From NCBI GenBank assembly GCA_002342805.1, contig DDQW01000096.1, positions 10,904 through 74,903 on the forward strand: DNA of 64,000 bases, given 5' to 3'. Below, in pieces: positions 31,664 through 40,038 of the stretch (its first letter is position 1; the number at the start of each line of letters is the position of its first letter). The notes under the pieces are model-generated. The model was not told the origin of the DNA. It did no database searches and saw only the letters and a program-made list of their open reading frames with translations. The DNA comes from Clostridiales bacterium UBA2432 (GTDB lineage Bacteria; Bacillota; Clostridia; Lachnospirales; Vallitaleaceae). The position numbers were made by a program, and so were the translations under genes.

Positions 31664-34600
31664 GTGCAAAATATCATAGAACCTTTAAAGTCCCTTGAGG
31701 TATTTGAGGCAGCTTTACGACATCTAAAATACAAGAAAACCCATTTGAATATTTCCGGTGTATCGGATTCCCAGGTCAGTCACTTAGTGAGTGGTCTATT
31801 GCCTGTGGGAACAAAAGTCATCATAACGCCAGATGAGAAAAAAGCAAAAGAAATTGTTGATGATATGAAGTTTTTTGAAGGAGACCGTGTATTATTTTAT
31901 CCGTCAAAAGACTTGATTTTTTATAGTGCGGACGTACATAGTAATGACATTACCCGAGCGAGAATGCTGATTCTAGAGCAGCTTGTTCAAGGGAATGATA
32001 TAACGCTTGTGATGTCAGTAGAAGCATTAGTGGATCCATTAATTTCTTTTGAAAAAATTCAATCCAAGATATTAAATTTCGAAGTAGGATTGGAAAAATC
32101 AGTAACTCAATTAGCAAAAGAACTGGTGTTTTTAGGATATGAGCGTGTGGATATCGTTGAAAGTCGCGGTCAATTTGCGCTTCGAGGAGGACTCATTGAT
32201 GTTTTTCCTATGAATATGGAGGATCTTGTTCGTATTGAGTTTTTTGGGGATGAAGTGGATTCAATCCGTCTTGTGAACCATGAGACGCAACGTTCGATAT
32301 CGATGCTTGATAATGCGATGATTTTACCGGCGCGAGAGATTGTTGTGGATGAAGAAGCTATTCAACGAGCTATTGAAACGTCGACAAAGGATTTTGAACA
32401 GCATTATAAGAAGCTGAAAAAGAAAAATCTACTGGATGAGATTGGTGAACTCAAGAGAACATATGAAGTCTTAACAGATAAGATTAGTCAACATGGTAAT
32501 TTTAATGGCATTGAAAGTTATGTGTTTTATTACTATGATCAAATTTATAGTGTATTGGATTATTTAACTAACCCTAAAATCGTCCTTGTTGAACCGACGC
32601 ATATTTTAGAGCGTATAAAAGGTATGACCCATGAATATACGGATAGTATGCAAACTCGGTTTGAAAAAGGACAATTATTACCCAAGCAATTAGAATTAGG
32701 ACATCGTTTTAATCATATCATAGATGAAATAGATAGGTATCAAACGATAATGATGAGTAGTCTTTTTTCGACGAAAAAAGCATTGGATTATAAAGAAAAT
32801 CTGCAATTTAATGTTAAATCCATTAATGTTTATCATCAAAACTTTGATTTAATGATTAAAGATATAAATTATTATTTGAATTTGGATTATACGATGCTTT
32901 TAGTGACAGCGTCAAGAACACGCAGTCAACGTTTACACGAATTATTCCTAGAACATGATATCCCAAGTCGTGTGTTAAAAGATTTTGATCACGAATTACC
33001 AAAAGGTATTATAAATATAGGAGTCGGCCAAATTCATAGAGGATTTGACTATCCGGATGTCAAGTATGCTATTTTGGCAGAAACAGACATGGCGGGTGTT
33101 AAGAAAAAAGCCAAAAAACGCAAATATTCCGGTGGAAGCAAAATCGATCGCTTTACAGATCTAAAAGTCGGAGACTATATTGTTCACGAACATCATGGAG
33201 TCGGTGTTTTTCGAGGGCTAGAGACCATTGAAATCGACAATGTCAGCAAAGATTTTATTAAAATTGACTATCGAGATAATGGGAGCTTATATATCGCGAC
33301 GAGTCAACTAGATGCCATTCAAAAATATATTGGAGCAGAAGGAAAAGCGCCAAAACTTAATAAGCTGGGAACAGCCGAATGGAAAAAAACAAAATCTAAA
33401 GTTAAAGGTGCGGTTGAGGAATTAGCGACAGAGTTAATCGCCCTATATGCAAAACGTCAAGAAACCAAAGGGTTCATTTATAGTAAAGATACATTGTGGC
33501 AACAAGAATTTGAAGAAATGTTTCCTTATGATGAAACAGATGACCAATTAAATGCCATTGAAGATACTAAAAATGACATGGAAAGCACAAAGATTATGGA
33601 TCGATTAATCTGTGGTGATGTTGGTTATGGAAAAACGGAAGTTGCTATACGAGCTGCATTTAAAGCAGTTCAAGATGGGAAACAAGTCGTATATCTTGTT
33701 CCGACAACAATTCTGGCACAACAGCACTACAATAATTTTGTGCAACGCATGAAAGACTTCCCTGTTCGTGTTGACATGATGTCCCGTTTTCGGACAAAAA
33801 AAGAACAGCAGATTACTATTGAAGGTTTGAAAAAAGGCCTTGTGGATATTGTCATCGGAACCCATCGATTAGTATCTAAAGATATTCAGTTTAAGGATTT
33901 AGGCTTATTAATTGTGGATGAAGAACAGCGTTTTGGAGTGGCTCATAAAGAAAAGATTAAACATCTCAAAGAGGATATTGATGTCTTAACCTTAACGGCG
34001 ACACCAATACCGAGAACACTACATATGAGTTTAATCGGAATACGTGATATGAGCGTATTAGAAGAACCACCGGAAGAGCGACAGCCGATACAAACCTATG
34101 TATTGGAACATAATGATGAACTGATTAAAGATGCGATTTACCGTGAACTTTCACGAGAAGGACAAGTCTATTTTGTGCATAATCGCGTCAAAGATATTGA
34201 TGAAGTCGCCTTGAAAATCAGCGCAATGGTTCCTGAAGCAACGGTTGCATTTGCCCATGGACAAATGAGTGAACGTGAACTCGAGGATATTATGGTTGAT
34301 TTTATCAATGGTGAAATCGATGTCTTAGTTGCAACGACGATTATTGAAACCGGTCTGGATATACAAAATGTTAATACGATTATTATACAGAATGCGGATC
34401 ATATGGGGTTATCTCAATTGTATCAGCTACGAGGACGGGTGGGGCGATCGAGTCGATTGGCATATGCCTACCTAACATATAAGCGGGATAAAGTACTTCA
34501 GGAGATTGCAGAAAAACGATTGAAAGCAATCAAAGAATTTACGGAGTTTGGTTCAGGATTTCGCATTGCCATGCGTGATTTAGAGATTCGAGGTGCCGGG

Positions 34601-35167
34601 AACATTCTTGGACAAAGTCAACATGGGCATATGGATGCAGTTGGTTATGACTTATATTGTAAACTATTAGAAGATGCTGTTAAAAAACAACAAGGTGGCC
34701 ATTATGAAGAACGATTTGAGACGGTCATTGAATTAACGGTTGATGCATTTATTCCGCCCTATTATATTAAAAATGAAGTGCAAAAAATTGAAAGCTACAA
34801 AAAGATTGCGTCTATTTCGACAGTGGAAGACTATGAAGATATGCAAGATGAATTAATTGATCGGTATGGAGATTTGCCGAAAGCTGTTGAAAATCTACTG
34901 GAAGTTGCCCTGATTAAAGGCTTGGCTAATCATTTATATATTACATCAATTGAAGAGAAGAATACCAATATTCTTTTTGAGATAAAACAAGATGCGTCCA
35001 TTGATCCTACGAAAATTCCGGATATTATATCAAGAGATGAAAAACATCGACGCTTCACGGTAAATCAAAGACCTTATTTTACATTAGTACTTAATAAAGA
35101 AGAGTTTAAAGAAAAGTTTATTCATATTAAATCTTTATTACAAGACTTAAAAGAATTGAAGTCCTAG
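31664..35167 (+). CDS. mfd: Transcription-repair coupling factor Mfd
   Basis: ATP-dependent translocase that removes RNA polymerase stalled at DNA lesions and recruits UvrA; 1167 residues, full length. The N-terminal UvrB-like module (about 1-330) has GGLIDVFPMN. The RNA-polymerase-interacting domain (about 480-560) has VGDYIVHEHHGVGVF. The SF2 helicase core has Walker A GDVGYGKTEVA, DEEQ box IVDEEQRFGV, TATPIPRTLHMS and QLRGRVGRSSRLAYAYL, followed by the C-terminal TRCF domain. No ATG is available: upstream stop codons leave only GTG at 31664, after a weak GAAAG. A three-codon ORF (31648-31659) ends just before it. Confidence 0.96.
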   Translation: MQNIIEPLKSLEVFEAALRHLKYKKTHLNISGVSDSQVSHLVSGLLPVGTKVIITPDEKKAKEIVDDMKFFEGDRVLFYPSKDLIFYSADVHSNDITRARMLILEQLVQGNDITLVMSVEALVDPLISFEKIQSKILNFEVGLEKSVTQLAKELVFLGYERVDIVESRGQFALRGGLIDVFPMNMEDLVRIEFFGDEVDSIRLVNHETQRSISMLDNAMILPAREIVVDEEAIQRAIETSTKDFEQHYKKLKKKNLLDEIGELKRTYEVLTDKISQHGNFNGIESYVFYYYDQIYSVLDYLTNPKIVLVEPTHILERIKGMTHEYTDSMQTRFEKGQLLPKQLELGHRFNHIIDEIDRYQTIMMSSLFSTKKALDYKENLQFNVKSINVYHQNFDLMIKDINYYLNLDYTMLLVTASRTRSQRLHELFLEHDIPSRVLKDFDHELPKGIINIGVGQIHRGFDYPDVKYAILAETDMAGVKKKAKKRKYSGGSKIDRFTDLKVGDYIVHEHHGVGVFRGLETIEIDNVSKDFIKIDYRDNGSLYIATSQLDAIQKYIGAEGKAPKLNKLGTAEWKKTKSKVKGAVEELATELIALYAKRQETKGFIYSKDTLWQQEFEEMFPYDETDDQLNAIEDTKNDMESTKIMDRLICGDVGYGKTEVAIRAAFKAVQDGKQVVYLVPTTILAQQHYNNFVQRMKDFPVRVDMMSRFRTKKEQQITIEGLKKGLVDIVIGTHRLVSKDIQFKDLGLLIVDEEQRFGVAHKEKIKHLKEDIDVLTLTATPIPRTLHMSLIGIRDMSVLEEPPEERQPIQTYVLEHNDELIKDAIYRELSREGQVYFVHNRVKDIDEVALKISAMVPEATVAFAHGQMSERELEDIMVDFINGEIDVLVATTIIETGLDIQNVNTIIIQNADHMGLSQLYQLRGRVGRSSRLAYAYLTYKRDKVLQEIAEKRLKAIKEFTEFGSGFRIAMRDLEIRGAGNILGQSQHGHMDAVGYDLYCKLLEDAVKKQQGGHYEERFETVIELTVDAFIPPYYIKNEVQKIESYKKIASISTVEDYEDMQDELIDRYGDLPKAVENLLEVALIKGLANHLYITSIEEKNTNILFEIKQDASIDPTKIPDIISRDEKHRRFTVNQRPYFTLVLNKEEFKEKFIHIKSLLQDLKELKS

Positions 35168-35229
35168 GCGCGAACGCGTATAATAAGAATAATGGCAATT
35201 GATGGGGGTAGTGACTGGAGAGAAAGTTT

Positions 35230-36255
35230 ATGGACAGAAACTACCAAGTATATGCACATATAGTACGTATTTTAGTTTTGCTACTTATGTTAAGTAGTTT
35301 TTTGTCGTGTTCAAAACAAGACGTCGTTGAAGAAGATTATTGGGTTAAGATTGACGATCTAGCGATTGGCCAGGCGGAAGTTATGATATATGCCTATCAA
35401 GTATATGATGAATTTATAAATATTGGTGGAGAAAATGTTTGGGAATTTGAAGATTTCAGTGGAGGAAAAAGTGCAACTGAAGTTGCTCGAGATGCAGTCC
35501 TTAAAAATATTGTTCGTATAAAAACGATTCAAAAAAAAGCGGATGAATTTAGGATTGAATTGTCGGAAGAACAAATCACTGTAAGTAAAAGGCAAGGAAC
35601 CCAGTATTATGAACAGCTGCCGGAAAGCTTCAAACAAGAACATGGAATTACAGAGGAACGTGTTCATCACGTTTTTCTGGAATTTGCCAGAGCAAGTGCT
35701 GTGTATAATGATTTGACAAGTGATTTAACCCCGGATAAAGATACTATTCGTCAACGCATGCTGGAGAATCAAGACTACCGACAACTGGTTGAAACAAGTC
35801 CCAAAGACTTGTTGACACAAATTCAAGTTCAGGAAATATTTATTCCGTCAGATGCTATCGATGCACCGGAAGAAGTTCTTAATGGAAGAACGTTTGAAGA
35901 ACTTATTGATATGTATCATCAAGGAGATGAAACACTCGTTACATATACGAAAGCGACAATACCGGAAGCGTTTGAAGAGGAACTAACAAATCTTGAAGTG
36001 GGAGATATTAGCCAAGTGATCCGTGTGGACCAGGGAGCATATTTGTTTAAACTTATAGAGATTTTAGAGCCGTCAACAGAAGAGCTGAAGAAATTTGATG
36101 AGAATTTTATGGAATTTGAGGCAGAATTGCGAAAAAAGATAATTAATACATTAAAATCCGAACATTTTGATCTTGTATATGAAGAATGGCGACGGAATAC
36201 ATCGGTTGAGATAAACGGTGAACAGTGGGGAAACGTTGATTTTGAGTTTGAATAG
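35230..36255 (+). CDS. PPIase-like (SurA/PrsA-type) lipoprotein
   Basis: Exported protein of 341 residues. The N-terminal hydrophobic segment (about 10-29) ends in SSFLSCSK, a plausible but non-canonical lipobox with Phe at -3. The middle resembles the SurA/PrsA chaperone region (LKNIVRIKTIQKKADEF, LSEEQITVSKRQGTQYYEQL). A rotamase-like segment follows at about 195-290 (IQVQEIFIPS, LEVGDISQVIRVDQGAYLFK). It is likely anchored outside the membrane and helps fold exported proteins. Position just after mfd is common in Clostridia. The zinc transporter ATPase starts 6 bp after its stop. Catalytic isomerase activity cannot be judged from sequence. Confidence 0.82.
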   Translation: MDRNYQVYAHIVRILVLLLMLSSFLSCSKQDVVEEDYWVKIDDLAIGQAEVMIYAYQVYDEFINIGGENVWEFEDFSGGKSATEVARDAVLKNIVRIKTIQKKADEFRIELSEEQITVSKRQGTQYYEQLPESFKQEHGITEERVHHVFLEFARASAVYNDLTSDLTPDKDTIRQRMLENQDYRQLVETSPKDLLTQIQVQEIFIPSDAIDAPEEVLNGRTFEELIDMYHQGDETLVTYTKATIPEAFEEELTNLEVGDISQVIRVDQGAYLFKLIEILEPSTEELKKFDENFMEFEAELRKKIINTLKSEHFDLVYEEWRRNTSVEINGEQWGNVDFEFE

Positions 36256-36261
36256 AGGTGG

Positions 36262-37017
36262 ATGGATGTGGATGTAGTTGTTAAAGATTTATGTGTGCAT
36301 TACGGAAAAGTAAATGCTTTACACAAGGTAAATTTGGCGATAGAGAATAAAGAGTTCTTAGGAGTAATTGGCCCAAATGGTGGTGGAAAATCAACATTAT
36401 TAAAGACTATTGTTGGACTTATTGAGCCAACAAACGGTAGCATCGAAATAAAAGAAGGACTTCGCTTAGGCTATGTGCCACAATTTACATCTTTTGAAAA
36501 GTCGTTTCCGACGACGGTCGAAGATGTTGTTCTCATGGGAGAAGCCAAAAAACAACAACGCTGGTTTTATCGGACCCATGAATCATCCTATAAAAAAAGC
36601 GAAGAGTTAATGCGTTTTCTAAACATATATGATTTGAGGCATCGACAAATCGGTCAACTTTCAGGTGGTCAGATGCAAAAAGTATTGATTGCAAGGGCAT
36701 TAATGAATGATCCGGACTTAATTGCAATGGATGAACCGACAGCAAGTATTGATGCACAAACAAAGATGGAGATTTACAATCTTTTGCATGAGCTGAATGA
36801 AGAAAAAACGATTGTTATTGTCAGCCATGAAGTTGAATCACTCATGCCTTACCTAGATAGCGTATTTTGTGTAAATACAACGGCCCACTATTACCATCGC
36901 GATGAGACGCACTTAGCCAAGCATTTGACGGATGATATGCAGAATTTACATGATGAATTATATCCGGGATGTCCCGTGAAAATATTCAAAGAACATGAAA
37001 CCGTAGAAAAATCATAA
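36262..37017 (+). CDS. znuC: Zinc/manganese ABC transporter ATPase
   Basis: ATPase of a cluster-9 metal importer, 251 residues. Walker A is GPNGGGKST, the signature LSGGQMQKVLIARAL, Walker B LIAMDEPTASID and the H-loop IVIVSHEVESL. The C-terminal tail has several His residues (HYYHRDETHLAKHL), which suits a zinc/manganese system. The permease follows 10 bp later. No metal-binding lipoprotein gene is adjacent, so that component must be encoded elsewhere. Zinc versus manganese cannot be decided. Confidence 0.9.
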   Translation: MDVDVVVKDLCVHYGKVNALHKVNLAIENKEFLGVIGPNGGGKSTLLKTIVGLIEPTNGSIEIKEGLRLGYVPQFTSFEKSFPTTVEDVVLMGEAKKQQRWFYRTHESSYKKSEELMRFLNIYDLRHRQIGQLSGGQMQKVLIARALMNDPDLIAMDEPTASIDAQTKMEIYNLLHELNEEKTIVIVSHEVESLMPYLDSVFCVNTTAHYYHRDETHLAKHLTDDMQNLHDELYPGCPVKIFKEHETVEKS

Positions 37018-37027
37018 GGAGACGATT

Positions 37028-37849
37028 ATGTGGAATGCCATAATTAATTATAGTTTTATGCAAAATGCTCTTATAGCAGCCCTCTTGTCAAGTATTGTAT
37101 GTGGAATTATGGGAACGATTATTATTGAAAAGCAGTTGGTTTCAATGAGTGGTGGAATCGCACATACATCCTTTGGTGGAATAGGTTTGGGATATTTGCT
37201 AGGCATTGAACCGATTATCGGAGGATTTGCTTTTGCAGTAATGGCCGCCATTGCTATTGTCACGATTCGCAGACGGGCAAATACTTACACAGACACCTTA
37301 ATCGGTATGTTCTGGTCGGTTGGAATGGCCTTGGGAATTCTATTTATAACCTTGACACCGGGCTATCCTCCGGATATGACGTCCTATTTATTTGGTGATA
37401 TATTGACGGTATCAAGTACCTATCTTTATTTGATTATGATATTAGCCTTAGTCATCATATTGGTCATTACCGGAAAATTCAAAATCATTAAAGGCTATTT
37501 GTTTGATGAAGAGTATTTAGTTGTCCTTGGAATTAATGTTCGCTTCTATGAATACATTTTATTTATAATGATTGCTATGGCTGTTGTTATCATGATTAAA
37601 GTGGTAGGTATTATTTTGGTCATTGCTTTGTTAACCATTCCTCCGGCAATTGCCAAATTGTTCTCAAATCGTCTGGAGCGTATTATGTTAGTATCAATTC
37701 TAGTAGGGACTGTTGTGAGTATTTTAGGTCTTGTATTTTCCTACTATTTTGATATTCCTTCAGGAGCAACCATCATTATTGTTTCTGTAGTATCTTATGT
37801 TATTGCATATTTTTTTAAAGGACGTAAGGAAAAAGTGTTTTCACATTAA
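37028..37849 (+). CDS. znuB: Zinc/manganese ABC transporter permease
   Basis: Membrane permease of the ABC-3 (ZnuB/MntB) family, 273 residues with about eight hydrophobic segments. Typical motifs are MGTIIIEKQLVSMSGGIAH, a long central region with FGDILTVS, and KVVGIILVIALLTIPPAIA. It pairs with the ATPase directly upstream. AAGGAG overlaps the end of the ATPase gene. No terminator is obvious between it and the HAD gene 70 bp downstream. Confidence 0.92.
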   Translation: MWNAIINYSFMQNALIAALLSSIVCGIMGTIIIEKQLVSMSGGIAHTSFGGIGLGYLLGIEPIIGGFAFAVMAAIAIVTIRRRANTYTDTLIGMFWSVGMALGILFITLTPGYPPDMTSYLFGDILTVSSTYLYLIMILALVIILVITGKFKIIKGYLFDEEYLVVLGINVRFYEYILFIMIAMAVVIMIKVVGIILVIALLTIPPAIAKLFSNRLERIMLVSILVGTVVSILGLVFSYYFDIPSGATIIIVSVVSYVIAYFFKGRKEKVFSH

Positions 37850-37919
37850 ATCTATTGCATTCTAAATAAGAATGTGTAATACTGAAAAGTAATGAATGAT
37901 ATGAAGAAAGGTGTTGTGT

Positions 37920-38624
37920 ATGTATAAAAATTATGTTTTTGATTTGTATGGAACGTTAATTGATGTGGAGAAAAATTGGGACCATGACTATCTTTGGGAA
38001 AAAATGAGTCAACTTTATTGCTTTTATGGAGCTTGCTATGATCCCGATGAGTTTAAGGAAAAGTTTGAAAAATATTTAGGGAAAATGCAAGAGACAGATA
38101 AGGATACGAATCAATTAGACATTGATATTGAAGATATCTTTTTTCAATTGTTTAAAAAGAAAAATGTCAAGCCGAAAAATAAGCTTGTCCGTGAAGCTTC
38201 ACGGGTTTTCTTATTGCTCATCACAGAAAAATTAGAGATTAAACCATATATTAAAAACTTGATTGAACAATTAAAAGAGCAAGACAAAAATATTTATATT
38301 TTTGCAGACGGACAAGCGACATTTGCAAAAAATGAGCTTCGTGCGGTTGGAATATATACTTATTTTGATGCGATCGTAATGAGCTCAAATACACGTATAA
38401 AAAAAATAACAGAAAAAGCGCTTGAATCTTTTATAGAAAGCCAAGGATTAAAAGATAAAAAGACATTAATCATTGGAAAAAATTATGACGAAAACATTAA
38501 AGGCGCAAGTGCTTTGGGGATCGATTCCGTACATATTGTTGAAAAAGATCAAGAGCCTATTAAAGACTCCAAAGCGACATACACAATTAAGGAAGATAAA
38601 ATAATGAAAATCCTTGATTTATAG
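37920..38624 (+). CDS. HAD-superfamily protein with altered catalytic motifs
   Basis: Protein of 234 residues with a haloacid-dehalogenase fold. The ATG at 37920 follows AAAGGTG with 6-8 bp spacing. Motif I reads FDLYGTLID, so the nucleophile Asp is kept but the second Asp of DxD is Tyr, as in L-2-haloacid dehalogenases. The expected Ser/Thr of motif II is Ala (IYIFADGQ). Motif IV, normally GD with a second acid, reads IIGKNYDENIKGA. A helical cap lies at about 15-95. It may be a dehalogenase-like or catalytically weakened member rather than an ordinary phosphatase. The next gene starts 14 bp downstream. Confidence 0.8.
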   Translation: MYKNYVFDLYGTLIDVEKNWDHDYLWEKMSQLYCFYGACYDPDEFKEKFEKYLGKMQETDKDTNQLDIDIEDIFFQLFKKKNVKPKNKLVREASRVFLLLITEKLEIKPYIKNLIEQLKEQDKNIYIFADGQATFAKNELRAVGIYTYFDAIVMSSNTRIKKITEKALESFIESQGLKDKKTLIIGKNYDENIKGASALGIDSVHIVEKDQEPIKDSKATYTIKEDKIMKILDL

Positions 38625-38638
38625 GACAGGAGTAGAGT

Positions 38639-39733
38639 ATGAAGAATAATATTGTGCTGAATAAAGCAAAAGAAGGTATACGGATAGGGCTCCTAGCATT
38701 TTTGATTGACTTTATCTTTGGCCTTGTTATATCGATTATCGTTAATACAATGTTTTTGAGTCAACTCAATCAATGGATTAACGGATCACTAAGTGAACAT
38801 GTGGGATTTTCCTTTCCAACGTTTATTCGAACAATTAGCTTTGTTATGAATATTAGCGTGTTTAATGGCGGAGGTACCATACAAAACGGCGGTGAATTTC
38901 ATGTTGGCGTATTACTATTCGCCATCATTCCCATTATAGCGTTTTGGCTAGCAGACCGACGCGAAAATAAAATCAAATCCTTTAGCTTTGTTGAGTTTAT
39001 CGTCTATATTTGTTCGGCTATAGTATTTGCAACACTGTTAATGATTTATTCAATGATTACACGTGGAGAGATTCTTGGTCTTGAGTATCAGTTTGCTTCA
39101 TTTAGAAACTTCATAATGACCGGAGTTATTATCATATGTATTCAATTCTTCATTAGTTTGAATTATAACAAAACGTTTTCACCCGGATTTAAAAGCGCAC
39201 GTTTATTGTTACGTGTACTGCTTGGGTTTAGTATTGCTATTGGACTTATCGGCATGGTTGTACTAATGGGTAGATATACTGGAAATATACTTTTGATGAT
39301 TGGAGCAATTATTGTTTTGCTACCCAACTTGGCAGTGTATATTATGTTTACCTTGATGGGAATTTCAGTACAATTTGGAGAACAGTTAACAACATTGATG
39401 AGTATGGCTCAGGTGGATATAAGTTTTACAACCTTATCACTACCCATTCGAATAGGACTTATCGTACTTTATTTTCTTCTCCTTTTATTGGTGATATTGC
39501 GAATGAAAAAAGAACGTTATCTGAGAGAGTTGATTTGGTTTGCCTTAAGTTTTAGTTTTGTTTCATTTATACTTGCCTACTGTACAACCATTAATCTAGG
39601 CTTTGTGAAGAACTTACTTGATGTACAATTCGGAATTAACTACTCATTAGCTTTTGGTGTCCCTTTTATAAGCATCCTGTTAACAGGACTACTCGTCTTG
39701 TTTGGGCGGATTCTTAAAAAGGAATTGACTTAG
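38639..39733 (+). CDS. Polytopic membrane protein of unknown function
   Basis: I do not recognise a family. The 364-residue protein has about nine hydrophobic segments (near 16-42, 88-105, 117-140, 155-174, 188-212, 216-243, 268-289, 297-318 and 335-360). A polar loop at 45-85 contains FNGGGTIQNGGEF. It has a basic N terminus (MKNNIVLNKAKEGIRIG), and ACAGGAG is upstream of the ATG. There is no signal-peptide cleavage site, ATPase or known catalytic motif. It is probably co-transcribed with the HAD gene 14 bp upstream. The T-box promoter of proS begins right after its stop. Confidence 0.75.
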   Translation: MKNNIVLNKAKEGIRIGLLAFLIDFIFGLVISIIVNTMFLSQLNQWINGSLSEHVGFSFPTFIRTISFVMNISVFNGGGTIQNGGEFHVGVLLFAIIPIIAFWLADRRENKIKSFSFVEFIVYICSAIVFATLLMIYSMITRGEILGLEYQFASFRNFIMTGVIIICIQFFISLNYNKTFSPGFKSARLLLRVLLGFSIAIGLIGMVVLMGRYTGNILLMIGAIIVLLPNLAVYIMFTLMGISVQFGEQLTTLMSMAQVDISFTTLSLPIRIGLIVLYFLLLLLVILRMKKERYLRELIWFALSFSFVSFILAYCTTINLGFVKNLLDVQFGINYSLAFGVPFISILLTGLLVLFGRILKKELT

Positions 39734-39735
39734 AC

Positions 39736-39764
39736 TTGACAAGTGATGTTGAATCGGATAAAAT
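39736..39764 (+). promoter_or_regulatory. Promoter of the proS T-box transcript
   Basis: TTGACA (39736-39741), 17-bp spacer, TAAAAT (39759-39764), overlapping the stop region of the preceding membrane-protein gene. Confidence 0.65.
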
Positions 39765-39770
39765 CGAATA

Positions 39771-39996
39771 AAAGCAAACGACGTTGATTAGAACCAGTAC
39801 ATAATCGGTCTTTTTCAGAGAGAGAATCCTTTGGCTGTAAGATTCTTAGAGTAACCCTTATGGAACCTATCTAGGAGTCTCATGTGAAAACATGACGTGT
39901 GCCTTACGTTATCAAGGTCTAAAGATGCACGTATTGCATGAATTAGGGTGGTACCACGATGATATGACTTCGTCCCTTAGGGGGTGGAGTCTTTTT
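39771..39996 (+). promoter_or_regulatory. T-box riboswitch, proline-specific
   Basis: Leader RNA that senses uncharged tRNA. The 14-base T-box AGGGTGGTACCACG is at 39945-39958, with the bulge TGGT (39949-39952) complementary to ACCA of a tRNA with discriminator A. The specifier loop has AGTA (39796-39799) facing GAA-CCT-A (39863-39869), so the specifier codon is CCU (proline). The competing terminator GACTTCGTCCC/GGGGTGGAGTC plus T(5) is at 39966-39996. It controls proS, which starts 42 bp later. Confidence 0.93.
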
Positions 39997-40038
39997 GTGA
40001 TTTTAAAAGGAAAGTTCGTAAAAAGAAAGGTGATAATA

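Noticed and set aside
37857..37885. Imperfect hairpin after the metal permease gene as a terminator
   Set aside because: TATTGCATTCT and AGAATGTGTAATA pair only with a bulge, and no T-tract follows.
39892..40038. N-terminal extension of proS
   Set aside because: The frame is open, but the sequence is the T-box and its terminator. The ATG at 40039 has a ribosome site and gives the family start.
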